A DNA stretch of 64,000 bases from Centrapalus pauciflorus (lineage: Eukaryota > Streptophyta > Magnoliopsida > Asterales > Asteraceae): positions 1-64,000 of the forward strand of contig JAANYP010002987.1 in assembly GCA_020465985.1 (NCBI GenBank), in the 5' to 3' direction. Of the stretch, positions 36,241-46,565 are shown piece by piece. Made by a program: the position numbers and the translations under genes. Position 1 is the stretch's first letter. The number at the start of each line of letters is the position of its first letter. The notes beneath the pieces were generated by a model. That model ran no database searches. It saw nothing but the letters and a program-made list of their open reading frames with translations, and was not told the origin of the DNA.

Positions 36241-36463
36241 TGATGATATATGTATTAAAGTAATAAAAGTTTTTTCTATGTAAAAATAAAAATGAATCAA
36301 ATTAATAATGATGAGTTTGGAAAGTTTCTTATTAGGTTGGATGATATTTAAGGAATGTATGAAAATAATTTAGTGTGATAAGGTGCATGGTACAAGATTA
36401 AACGAATGCTTGAGATTTCTTCTCACCATAAGGTTTTTCTCACGAGATCCATAGAAATTTTGC

Positions 36464-36586
<123 letters not shown>

Positions 36587-36734
36587 GTTCAAAAAAGTAC
36601 CCATGAGAATTGAGTGTATCAAAGGTACATTCCAAAACCACAAGATTTAAAAAAACAAAGACAGTGCTCAAAAGTTGAAAAATTTCATGTGCGTCCCTCT
36701 TTTTTTAGCTGCAAGGATATTTCGTAATTACAAT

Positions 36735-38030
36735 GATCATTCACAACACTTATAAAATGATCATTCACAACAATTGTTTGATCATTCACAACACTTATTT
36801 GATCATTCACAAGAATTATTTAACTATTTACAATTCTTCAACACTTATTTGATCATTCAGAACACTTATTTGACCATCACAATTCTTCAACACCAATTTG
36901 ATCATTCAAAACACTTATTTGATCATTTACAAGGATTATTTGACTACTTACACTTATATAACACTCATTTGATCATTCACACAACACTTATTTGATCATT
37001 CACAAGAATTATTTGATCATTCACAGTATTTATTTGATCATTCACAATACTTATTTGATTATTCACACAAATTATTTGATCATTCACAATATTTATTTGA
37101 TCATTCACAATACTTTTTTGATCATTCACAACACTTATTTGATCATTCACAACACTTATTTGACCATTCACAATTCTTCAACACTTATTTGATATTCACA
37201 AAAATTATTTAACTATTCACAGTAGTTATTTGATCATTGACAACACTTATATATCATTCACAACAATTATTTGATCATTCACAGTATTTATTTGATCATT
37301 CACAATAATTATTTGACTATTTACACTTCTTCTACACCTATTTGATCATTCACAACACTTATTTGATCATTCACAAGAATTATTTGACCATTTACACTTC
37401 TTTTACACTTATTTGATCATTCACAACACTTATTTGACCATTCACAAGTCTTCTACACTTATTTGATTATTCACAAGAATTATTTGATTATTCAAACTAT
37501 TTATTTGATCATTCACAACACTTATTTGATCATTCACATTAGTTATTTGATCATTCACAATATTTATTTCATCATTCACAATATATTTGACTATTTACAT
37601 TTCTTCTACACTTATTTGATCATTCACAAGAATTATTTGATCATTCACAGTATTTATTTGATTATTCACAACACTTATTTGATCATTCACAAGAATTATT
37701 TGACTATTTACAATTATTCTACACTCATTTGATCATTTACACAACATTTATTTGATCATACACAAGAATTATTTGACCATTCACAACATTTATTTGATCA
37801 TTCACAACACCTAATTTGATCATTCACATGAATTATTTGACAATTTATAATACTTTTCACAACACTTAATTAATCAAATAGTTGTGAATGACCAGATAAT
37901 TCTTGTGAATGATCAAATAAGTGTTGTGGATGATCAAATAAGTGTAGAAGAAGTGTAAATAGTCAAATAAGTGTTGTGAATGATCAAATAAATGTAGAAG
38001 AAGTGTGAATGGTCAAATAATTTTTATGAA
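36735..38030. repeat. 21-bp satellite (TTTGATCATTCACAACACTTA) with an orientation switch
   Basis: About fifty units, mostly 21 bp, fill 36735-37870. Variant units (CACAAGAATTA, CACAGTATTTA, TTTACACTTCTTCTACACTTA) recur in an order suggesting a higher-order repeat. At about 37870-37880 the array inverts, and the last 150 bp carry the complementary form (AAATAAGTGTTGTGAATGATC). As 21 is a multiple of three, stop-free frames with heptapeptide repeats run through it. These are by-products, not genes. Confidence 0.9.
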
Positions 38031-38648
38031 TTGCTTAACATCTTAACAGGTAAAGTTCTTTTGTTGATTTTCGGCTTGAATCGAAAAAGAAAACTTCCTT
38101 TTGAGATTTATTACTCCTGAATGTGTCTCCCCTACTCTATTGCATCTTTTTACATTTTGGGAATGTAGTGCTTTGCCCCAAAGTTTTTTCATTTGGCTGA
38201 TGCTATTCTTAGATGTAGCTAGCTAAAGTTTTTGCACTAATGTTTTCTCAGATGTCTTAAAGGTGACTATCAGTCATGACACTGATGGTTGTGTAGTGCA
38301 ACATATCAGGAAAATTTTAAACTCTCTATTTTACTATTCATATATTTGTATTTTTAGGAAGACACAAGGAGAAGAGGTAAGACAAACCCAAAAGGAACTC
38401 TTCTTTCAAGGAATATTTTCTTAATGTTACATTAAAATGAACTCTTTATCATCAATAACAATATTAGTAAATTTCAGGTTCATAACTCGGACAATTTATA
38501 CACTTAATATATCAGGAATGGTTCAAACTTCAAAGCTTCAACATGTTATATGGATGCCAAAGTTTTGGAATGAGGGTTACAAATCGAAAATTCTCATAAA
38601 AAATGATAAAAGAAATGTATCATGAACGTTATTAATGAGGAAATTTGT
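38031..38648 (+). other. Possible captured gene fragments before a Helitron-like 3' end
   Basis: Splice-like signals are present: TTTTCTCAG|A at 38254, TTTTTAG|GAAGACACAAGGAGAAGAG|GTAAGA around 38357-38376, and AATTTCAG|G at 38478. No protein can be named and the open stretches are short. It may be the tail of another non-autonomous Helitron with captured exons. Confidence 0.3.
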
Positions 38649-38661
38649 CCGCGTTTCGCGG
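38649..38661 (+). other. Helitron-like 3' hairpin without CTAG
   Basis: CCGCG-TTT-CGCGG is a perfect 5-bp stem with a 3-nt loop in AT-rich DNA, followed by GCGGGGTTTAATGTCATACG. Plant Helitron tails have this form, but the terminal CTAG is not visible, so the end has decayed or shifted. Confidence 0.45.
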
Positions 38662-38919
38662 CGGGGTTTAATGTCATACGAAAAATATTAAAACATATAA
38701 AACTAACATATGAACATACATATTTTATATTTGAAGCAAAATATTATGTTATTTCTATTAAATATATTACAATTTTTGAAATGATGCGTTATTAACTTTG
38801 AATACAACGTTCGATTCCAAAATTGTTCACACAACCACCATCAGAATATAACTTTCGATTCCAAAGTATGTTGAAAAAGATTAAAAAAATATCAATGCCA
38901 ATTGAGTTAATATTAATAA

Positions 38920-38998
38920 CAATGTTCATGAAGTCAAGTGGGTTTAAAGTCATGACCTCTCCCATCACAAACCACACACTAACCAATTGAGCTACAAA
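38920..38998 (-). repeat. tRNA-derived SINE-like sequence
   Basis: On the minus strand, TGTAGCTCAATTGGTTAGTG is a good tRNA 5' half with box A. After a spacing typical of tRNA comes a degenerate box B region (GGTCATGACTTTAAACCC). It is not a functional tRNA. A duplicated GGAATCGAA motif lies 3' of it near 38810-38860. Confidence 0.6.
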
Positions 38999-39115
38999 TT
39001 TTTTCTTTAAAATATTACACAAAGTTGTATATATTGGTATTTTAGTTTTTACTATTCCTATGAATAGCTTATGAATAGTAACATTTACTATGGTAAATGC
39101 TATTATTATATAATG

Positions 39116-39120
39116 TAGAG
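39116..39120. repeat. ALE-1 target-site duplication, left copy
   Basis: TAGAG, identical to the five bases at 44170-44174 on the other side of the element. Confidence 0.9.
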
Positions 39121-39232
39121 TGTGATAATATGTGGAAAACCCCTTAGGGTGTATTGCATTCATCTCACAGAATATAATGAATACATATTTACATAAGAGA
39201 CCCCTACACTATACATTATAATTCATTTAACA
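39121..39232 (-). repeat. ALE-1 3' LTR (112 bp)
   Basis: It runs TGTGATAATATG to CATTTAACA as read on the plus strand and matches 44058-44169 at 110 of 112 positions. Confidence 0.92.
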
Positions 39233-42200
39233 CACCCCCCCCCCCCCCCTCAGTCGGAGATGGAGGAGGGAGAATGCTAAGACTGGACTTAAAATTTAAA
39301 AACAACTGTGTAGGAAGACATTTAGTAAATATATCTGTTAACTGATGAGAGCATGGCACATGCGACACACGCACTTGCCCCAAAGCAACACGTTCTCTTA
39401 CAAAGTGTAAGTCAATTTCCACATGTTTGGTACGTTGATGCTGTACTGGGTTATTAGCTAAATACATGGCACTAACATTATCACAAAAAACAACTGTGGC
39501 ACGTGAAAGAGGTAGATGTAACTCAATCAAAAGATTACGAAGCCAGGCAGATTCGGCAACAACATTAGCAATACCACAGTATTCAGCTTCGGCACTAGAA
39601 CGGGACACAACATGTTGGCGTTTAGAGGACCAAGAAATAAGATTGTCACCCAGCAAGATGCAGAACCCAGAAGTGGACCGGCGTGTTTCAGGACAATCGG
39701 CCCAATCGGCATCAGTGTAACAGACCAAACGATTTACAGAAGATGGGCGGAGAAAAAGACCATGAGAAAGAGTACCCTTCACATAATGAAGAATGCGTTT
39801 GAGGGCATTCAGATGTGGTTGGCGAGGATCATGCATATACAGACATATTTGCTGTACAGCATAGGAGATTTCCGGACGAGTGATCGTGAGGTACTGCAAC
39901 GCACCCGCAAGACTCCGATAGAGAGTCGGATCATCGACCGGTTTGCCAGAGGAGGGTAGTTTAGACTTTGTCTCAGCCGGTGATGAGCAAGGATGACAAG
40001 TATCCATGCCAGCACGAGAGATGATTTCTTGGGCAAAAACTGACTGAGACAGAAAAAGACCCGAAGAGGAGCGTTTGGCGGAGACCCCAAGAAAAAAGGA
40101 GAGAGCGCTAAGGTCAGTCATTTTGAACTCAGATGAGAGACGAGAGATGACATGGTTGACCCGAGATTGGGAGGAGGCCGTCAGAATGATATCATCAACA
40201 TATAATAATAGGTAGATGATATCACGGCCGCGATGATAAACGAAGAGAGAACTGTCAGATTTGCTTGAATGAAAACCAAGAGAGGTAATGAAGACAGCGA
40301 AGCGATGAAACCAAGCACGAGGAGCTTGTTTGAGACCGTAGAGAGCTTTTCGTAGGCGACAGACATGCTGCGGAAAGGAAGGATGAACATAGCCAGGTGG
40401 TTGTTTCATATAAACTTCCTCTGATAATTCGCCATTTAGAAAAGCATTTTTAACATCAGGTTGATGAATCGGCCAGTTGAGAGAGATGGCAATGCTTAGG
40501 ACCATCCTGATAGTGACTGGTTTGACAACAGGACTGAATGTTTCGTCGTAGTCAAAACCAGGGATTTGAGAGAACCCTTGAGCAACCAAACGACCCTTGT
40601 AACGCTCAAGACGACCCTGACTGTCGAATTTGTGACGATATAACCAACGACAGCCAACAATGTTGACTTGCGATGGAGAAGGAACAAGATCCCACGTGTG
40701 ATTTGAGAGAAGAGCAGATATTTCGTCGTCCATGGCTGCCTTCCAATTTGGATCACGAATCGCCTGAGCAGGCGATTTGGGGATTGGAGAAAGAGAATCA
40801 ACCGCAGAAAGATTTAAAATGTGGCGAGGTTTGATATTGCCAGTACGCGATCGAGTTGTCATGGGATGGATGTTGGTAGGGGCTGGAGGTGGGGAAGAAG
40901 TGGTTGCTACAGGAGCGGTTTGCACAGAAATACTGCGCGGAGATTGAGGAACAGCAGACGAATGATTTTGATCATTGTCTGTAGGAGAATTATCAGTGGG
41001 AATGAGTGAATCACCAGATGTAGGCGAAGCAGTGGTGGGAGTAGAGGGAGTGGTGGGTGAAGAGTCATTTGGGTCAGTAGTCAGCACAGTAGGTGTGGTG
41101 ACATCATCAAGGAACGCATCATACTCAGAAGGAGATGGTGGGACATTAAACGATGCATACGGAAAATGATCTTCATCAAAAACCACATGACGAGAGATAA
41201 GAATACGGTGAGTGAGTAGATCATAACATCGATGAGCACAATGACAAGATGAAGGACCCAGGTATACACAGGATGTTGAGCGAGGTGAAAGTTTATTTGG
41301 GGCTGTGGAGGAGATATTTGGATAGCAGAGGCAACCAAAAACACGTAAGTGTGTGAAGACCGGGAAAATGTCGTATAAGATCTCACAGGGAGTTTTGGAG
41401 GCCAGAGTGGTAGTGGGAAGAATATTCAGGAGATGAACGGACATGTTGAGAGCTTCAACCCAGAATTTAGGTGGAAGAGAGGCTTGAAACAGAAGAGTGT
41501 GGACCACATTGTTGATCGTGCGAATGGCTCGTTCAGCTTTGCCATTTTGTTGTGATGTGCAAGGACAAGAAAAGCGAACTTTAATTCCATGTTTTTGAAA
41601 AAGTTCAAGTAATTTATTATTATTGAATTCACGTCCATTATCACACTGAAAAGATTGTATATCTGTTTTAAACTGATTTACAACATAAGCACGAAAGGTG
41701 GTAAACACTTGAAACACGTCAGATTTCACACGCAAAGGGTACACCCATAAAAAATGAGAATAATCATCTAAATAAAGTATATAATATTTAAAACCACTCA
41801 AACTGGGTACAGGAGATGTCCACAAATCAGAATGAACCAGTTCAAAAAGCCGTGTTGTCTTAGTTATAGACTTTGAAAAAGACAAACGACAATGTTTACC
41901 TAATTGACAGATGTGACACGTAGGTAACATTGCATTGGAACAAGAAATAAATTTACGAGAACGTAAAAAATTAAATGTAGAAATGCACGGATGACCAAGA
42001 CGGTGATGCCACACATGAGGAGACAAGGTGACCATAGTAGTGGCAGAGGACACAGATGGCTGAGAGGGCTGAAGAACAGGGTAGAGATCACCGGTACTGT
42101 CAGAGCGATGTAGAAGACGTCCTGTATTAAGATCCTTTATAGAGAAACCAAAAGGATCAAATTCAACAGAAACCCAGTTATCAAGAGTGAACTTGCGCAC

Positions 42201-42735
42201 AGAAATTAGATTCTTAACCATATGATCAGAAACAAGAACAATTTTCAGTGCCAATTTGTTTTGTGATAAGGGAAGAAATGTATCACCAGTACAAGAAACC
42301 GGAAGTAAAGCACCATTTCCAACCATGATTACTTTTGACTTGCCACAAGGTTTAAGAGAAAGTAGGTTACCTTGGTTGAATGTCATGTGGGAGCTTGCAC
42401 CAGTGTCCATGTAGTAGTTGTTATCCTGATTCTGTGGAGGCTGCTGAATAGACATCGAGCTGAAGAGTGATGCTAAATCCGTGAACTGAGGCGGAGCTGC
42501 ACTAGCGGGAGAGGCTGAAGGAGGTGCAGCGTATAGTGCAGCTGGAGTGTGAGTCCCGATATGATTAGGTGTAGAGGACACCTGCTGACGATAGTGACCT
42601 CCATGCTGAGAAGCCTGAGATTGCTGATGTAGAGCATTCTGAAGAAGCTGAAGAAGTTGATTGTTGAAGGCCAGTGGGGCACTTGACTGACCTGCATCAC
42701 GAGAATTACTTGTAAAAGAAGCAGTGCTGTTAAAG
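39216..42735 (-). CDS. pol: ALE-1 pol, one long intact frame
   Basis: About 1,170 codons are uninterrupted. In order: protease with DTGAS (YYMDTGASSHM, about 42415), integrase zinc finger (HHRLGH and CHICQLGKH), integrase catalytic strands (HSDLWTS, QCDNGREF, QQNGKAERAIR), then a Pro/Ser/Thr-rich linker. Reverse transcriptase with YVDD near 40200 and RNase H ending LTDIFTKCLP follow. The C-terminus runs through the G-rich polypurine tract and stops inside the LTR. The frame also stays open upstream to 42971, but that part is out-of-frame gag. It would copy and integrate the element if translated. Gag and pol are separated by a frame change at a run of seven G near 42737. Confidence 0.9.
39235..39249 (-). 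promoter_or_regulatory. ALE-1 polypurine tract
   Basis: Fifteen consecutive G on the minus strand, 2 bp from the LTR. It doubles as the glycine codons at the end of pol. Confidence 0.75.
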
Positions 42736-43507
42736 GACCCCCCCTGTATTACCCTTAGATGCAACACGAACCGTGTTTCCGTTTCCCCGATTATTTTTAT
42801 TTTTCCCTTTTCCATTATTATTAGTGCCAGACGAGGAATAAAGGGCAGAGCTAAGTGAAGGTTGGGGTTCAAGGGTAGGCTCAGGTTGGTCTTCTCGGGA
42901 CTCATGTAACAATAACATGTTCTTGGCTTCAAGAAAGGAGGGAAAAGGTTTAGTACGGGTGATGACATCAATTAAGCTTTGATAAGATGAAGGTAAATTC
43001 TGTAGAATTTGGAACACAAGATCCTGATCAGTGATTTTGGTGTCAACATCGGCAAGGGAATCAGCAATATCTTTTAATGTGTGACAGTAATCAGTAATGG
43101 AAAGATCACCCTTTTTGGTGTTACGAAAAAGAGTTTGAAGTTGAAGACTACGAGTCATTATTCAAAAAATGAGCATCAAGGGCCTCCCAAAGATCATGTG
43201 CAGTGCAATTGTCTTTGGTGATAATATTAAGTAAATTTGGTTCACATGTGGAATAAAACCAGGATTTAATGCGAGAATCTATGGCCTCCCAATCCTCATC
43301 ATCAGTACTAGTAGGTTTTGATTTTCCATTAATGTGACCCATGACTTTTGCACCTTTACATATATCAGTAAAAATTTGACGCCATAATTTATAGCGTGAA
43401 CCATCAGTTGTTAATTTGAAACTAAACTGAGGATAAACGTTACCAATGGCAAAAACTAGTTGGGAGGCTGTGGGATTTGATGTGATTTGTGAGGAATTTC
43501 CTGTCAT
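42733..43507 (-). pseudogene. gag: ALE-1 gag, frameshifted
   Basis: The ATG at 43507 opens a typical copia gag: a W-containing block (SRYKLWRQIFTDICKG), WEAIDSRIKSWF, and LWEALDAHF. At about 43150 the frame ends in TCG TAG, and the matching continuation (SLQLQTLF, then the ILQNLPSSYQ block) lies in another frame to 42730, so one base has been gained or lost. The tail is Asn/Gly/Lys-rich. No CCHC knuckle is obvious. A second frame change at G7 near 42737 separates gag from pol. Confidence 0.8.
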
Positions 43508-44044
43508 GACTAATGATAATGATATTTGCGAAAAAATAAATTAACGGGAAAATTAAAAACAAGAATGTGCTCACAAAGGTATCGAAGAGGAGGCGACGGA
43601 AGATGGTGGCAGCGGCTGCAGCAGGTAGCGGAGCAGTAGTTAGGCAACGTCGCTGGAGGTGAGCGGTGCTGGAAGGCGGCGGCGCAGCAGGTACGCGGTG
43701 GTGCAATAGGGTTTCAGCGAGCAGCAGGGAGGCAGCAACGCAGGTGGTGAGCGGCGCTGGAAGGAGGCGGCGCAGCAGGGAGGCAGCGGCACAGGGAGGG
43801 CGGCGGCGCAGAGAGTCAGCGGCGCAGGAGACGGCTCAGGCGGCGGGCGCTGGAGGGAAGCCGCAGCAGAGGCGAGCGGAGCTGAGGGGAAGCCGCAGCA
43901 GCAGCAGGCGATGGTCGCTAGGGTTAGCAGCGACGGCGCTGGGCAGGGCTGTGGTGGTGGGGTGGCGGAAGCGGTACCGGCGGGGGGAAGGCGGCCGGAG
44001 GTCACTGGACCGGAAAAAACAACCCGATATCAAGGATTAGGGTT
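43508..44044 (-). other. ALE-1 GC-rich leader
   Basis: The 540-bp leader between primer site and gag is very GC-rich and CNG-rich, unlike the rest of the element. Units containing TTCCAGCGCCGCTCACC and CTGCTGCGCCGCC repeat imperfectly. Stop-free frames through it are composition by-products. Confidence 0.75.
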
Positions 44045-44057
44045 AGGCTTGATACCA
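44045..44057 (-). promoter_or_regulatory. ALE-1 primer-binding site
   Basis: On the minus strand, TGGTATCAAGCCT directly follows the 5' LTR. It is a variant of the initiator-Met tRNA complement. Confidence 0.8.
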
Positions 44058-44169
44058 TGTGATAATATGTGGAAAACCCCTTAGGGTGTATTGCATTCAT
44101 CTCACAGAATATAAAGAATATATATTTACATAAGAGACCCCTACACTATACATTATAATTCATTTAACA
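44058..44169 (-). repeat. ALE-1 5' LTR (112 bp)
   Basis: Two substitutions relative to the left copy (AATATAAAGAATATA versus AATATAATGAATACA). TAGAG follows at 44170. Confidence 0.92.
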
Positions 44170-44280
44170 TAGAGACAATGATGTTAATTAAATTTTTGAT
44201 GTAATCTCATCATTTTAAAAACTACGTTTTTCTTTCAAAACGTTTAAAGTATTATTCTTGATATGAAAGGTGAATCAATG

Positions 44281-44402
44281 GATCAGCAGGATAAACCCTA
44301 TAATGCAAAGGAAAGAATGTTACACAAGATAAGATAGTGTTTGAAGCTTACATTGAAAAAGGAATGAAGAATGATCAAAGAATTACTTTTCAGGGCCAAG
44401 CT
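44281..44402 (+). pseudogene. DnaJ (HSP40) exon fragment
   Basis: The reading CKGKNVTQDKIVFEAYIEKGM followed by RITFQGQA matches, by eye, the region of type I DnaJ proteins just after the Cys-rich zinc domain (conserved form VLEV-VEKGMQ-GQKITFPGEA). It ends at a proper donor, GCT|GTAAGT at 44403. The 5' end has indels and the rest of the gene is absent. A decayed host gene piece, captured or left behind. Confidence 0.65.
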
Positions 44403-44767
44403 GTAAGTAAATGTAGATCATAAATAGGGTTATTAAGTTTTATCGTTATATATCTATTTTGCAAGATTTATAAGAAGTATTTGGAAGTTGTTACTGCTTA
44501 ACGAATAGCAGATGATGTAACTCGTAGTTCAATAGAATGAAAAAAAGAAAGAAAATGTATATAAGGGCATCATGAGTCTTTTGACACATTACATTTGATG
44601 TTTATTTCTTGTGAAGTCACGTGTCATCACCATGAATCGACACGTGACATTTATAGTTTTTAATAAGAATAAAGAATTTTAAATTATATCTATCCAAATT
44701 TAATATACTCTACTTTAAATTCAATTTAAATCTAACACTTTACTAACTTATTAATTATAGTATAATA
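44403..44767 (+). other. Intron-like remainder after the DnaJ fragment
   Basis: AT-rich, with no further exon recognised. It ends at the HEL-2 border. Confidence 0.3.
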
Positions 44768-45487
44768 CTAGTTTATTACCCGCGTATTACGCGGATGTTT
44801 TAATATATAGTTGTTTATACTAAATACATACAAACTAAGAATTAAAACATAAAAATATTAATTTTATTACATAAAAAATATAAGAATTATATTATTATTA
44901 TTTGACATAAACTATAATTTTTCTAGACTTCTAAATACATATGAAGGATAATAAGTTTTTTTTTATTATCTTTGAACTTTCTATTATATTGTAGTTATCA
45001 ATCATTGAAATATGAATATTTGATTTGAATTGATTTTAAATCTTACTATAGATATAAATTTAGAAAGATATGGTTAAGATATTATTATTTTCTAAAATAT
45101 GATCTGTCACGCGTAAATTTTTGGGTGATGATGACACATGAAATCACGAGAAATAAGTAAATTTATTTATTTATTATTATTTTTAAATTATAATTAGGAT
45201 TAAAAAACGTAACATTTAATTTAAAGTTTAAAATTTTAAAAAAAAATTTGTTTTATCAATCAATTACATAATTTTAGATAAAACATTTTAGGTAAGTTAT
45301 AGGTTAAATTAGAAAGCATTTAAATCATTTAATTATATTAGTAATCTTTTAGTTTTTTTAAAAATCAATTATACAAATTAATTGAAAGATTTATATTTGG
45401 CAAAATGAGCGGGAAAACATAAATAGGAGAGCTGAGGGAGTGACACGTGTCACAAATTATTTTGCTTTATTAATATATATATATAGA
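44768..45487 (-). mobile_element. HEL-2: complete 720-bp non-autonomous Helitron
   Basis: On the minus strand it begins TCTATATATATATATTAATAAAGC after an A. It ends with stem-loop CCGCG-TAATA-CGCGG, 8 nt, CTAG, then T. All Helitron hallmarks are present: TC start, AATAAAG-type 5' end, 3' hairpin, CTAG and A/T target. No ORF and no recognised gene fragment are inside. Confidence 0.85.
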
Positions 45488-45655
45488 TAATAAATTTTTG
45501 AAAAATATAAAAAAATTACTATTCATATATATTTAGAAATATATAAAATTAATAGGTCATAATAAATAATAATATCACTCTTATATGCTTTTATTTAAAA
45601 AAATAGTATGTATATTTTTACCTTTTAATTTATTATATTTTATATATTATAAAAT
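45488..45655. other. AT-rich spacer
   Basis: No feature seen. Its last seven bases (ATAAAAT) form the left target copy of the foldback element. Confidence 0.5.
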
Positions 45656-46177
45656 AGGGATAATTGCGCAAAAAAAACCCTCAACTTGTTAGATTTTTGT
45701 GATTAAAACCCCAAACCATTTTTCGTTGTATTGAAAACTCCGACCTAACTAAAAATATGTAAATCAAGGTTTTATCAATGGTTAACCGGTTGAAACTGGT
45801 TATTAATCCTACGTGGACCGATAAATAACGTACGTGGAATAAATTTTAATTGTTGAAACCGGTTGCCAAGTATTACACATCATTTAAACACTCGTTGATG
45901 ATGTAATCCCATTTAAAAATTACAATTAAAAATTATCAACGGAGGTTTAAGTGATGTGTTATACTTGGCAACCAGTTTCAACAATTAAAACTTATTCCAC
46001 GTAGGTTATTTACCGGTCCACGTAGGATTAATAACCGGTTTCAACGGGTTACTCATTGATAAAACCTTGAATTACTGATTTTTAGTTAGTTCGGGGTTTT
46101 CTATGTAACGAAAAAGGGTTTGGGGTTTTAAATCACAAAAAACTGACAAGTTGATGGTTTTTTGCGCAATTATCCCT
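45656..46177. mobile_element. FB-1: 522-bp foldback element with long inverted arms
   Basis: Left arm 45656-45891 and right arm 45944-46177 are inverted repeats over most of their length, with a loop of about 52 bp. Outer ends read AGGGATAATTGCGCAAAAAA in both arms. The flanking 7-bp direct repeat ATAAAAT lies at 45649-45655 and 46178-46184. There is no ORF. The transcript would fold into one long hairpin, a possible small-RNA source. Confidence 0.85.
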
Positions 46178-46193
46178 ATAAAATATACACGGG

Positions 46194-46548
46194 ATTATGT
46201 ATTCCCGTAAATATTCAGCACCTTAATGATATTCTCATCATATACATAAAGAAACTAGCTCAATAAATGTAGTATGATGAAGAAGAAGACAATATGAATG
46301 TTTGAATGTTGAGAGAACAATGGAACAGTGGCGGCTGTGTTTTTAATTCAAATGTCAACCGTATGTTTTTCTCAAAAGTAACCCTAGGAGCCTTTTTATA
46401 GGCTCCTTTAATTAAGTTACAACACTTGGCAACAATGGCCCCTACACTTTTACATAGACATGAAATACATAGAAATAAATACAAGACAAATTACAATGAA
46501 AATAAATACTACAAAATAACTCCTAGGATCGAAATAATAAATCTAACA
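46194..46548 (-). repeat. SIRE-C 3' LTR
   Basis: Aligned to 60060-60414 with three substitutions. On the minus strand it starts TGTTAGATTT right after the PPT. Its far end has lost the last four bases present in the 5' LTR. It lies 16 bp from the foldback element. Confidence 0.9.
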
Positions 46549-46550
46549 AT

Positions 46551-46562
46551 CTCCCCCTTTTC
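46551..46562 (-). promoter_or_regulatory. SIRE-C polypurine tract
   Basis: Minus strand AAAAGGGGGAG, 2 bp before the LTR. Further AGGGGGAG strings on the same strand lie near 48074, 48123, 51680 and 57529. Confidence 0.85.
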
Positions 46563-46565
46563 GAA

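Larger units (their letters stand above)
34525..36454. mobile_element. TIR-1: non-autonomous TIR transposon inserted in TA repeats
   Basis: The left end GGGATCATGTGAGAAGG... and the reverse complement of the right end (GGATCTCGTGAGAA...) share GGATC, GTGAGAA, ATGGTGAGAA and AATCT in order. They form imperfect terminal inverted repeats of about 45 bp. Both ends abut TA-rich tracts. There is no ORF. The inside has a CAT/CTT/CT microsatellite (34717-34795) and many ATTGAATCATT-like words. The superfamily is not determined. Confidence 0.5.
39121..44169 (-). mobile_element. ALE-1: young short-LTR Ty1/copia element
   Basis: Two 112-bp LTRs differ at 2 sites, and TAGAG flanks both sides. The primer site is directly inside the right LTR and a G15 polypurine run directly inside the left one. 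The whole element is about 5 kb, with gag and pol on the minus strand. Very short LTRs and pol motifs (SSKRQHVVSRSSAEAEY) fit the Ale/Retrofit-like copia lineage. Gag is frameshifted, so this copy is probably not autonomous. Confidence 0.9.

Noticed and set aside
36774..37732. Heptapeptide-repeat proteins (DHSQHLF, IIHNTYL) on both strands
   Set aside because: They arise because the 21-bp satellite unit is a multiple of three. No start context or promoter is seen, and all frames are similarly open.
36735..37870. CRISPR-like regular repeat array
   Set aside because: Units are contiguous without unique spacers and the genome is a plant; it is a satellite.
38920..38998. A functional tRNA gene on the minus strand
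   Set aside because: Box B is degenerate and the 3' half does not fold as an acceptor stem; better explained as a SINE.
43640..44040. Ala/Pro-rich and Arg-rich frames on both strands
   Set aside because: GC-rich leader composition of ALE-1 leaves stop-free frames on both strands. No conserved protein.
46185..46193. Target-site duplication for SIRE-C
   Set aside because: Right flank TAAAC and left flank TACAC plus CGGG do not match exactly, and the outer LTR bases are altered, so no duplication can be claimed.
46260..46484. Small frame with a Cys-rich start, repeated at 60141-60350
   Set aside because: It lies within the two SIRE-C LTRs and spans the TATA box; a by-product of LTR sequence.
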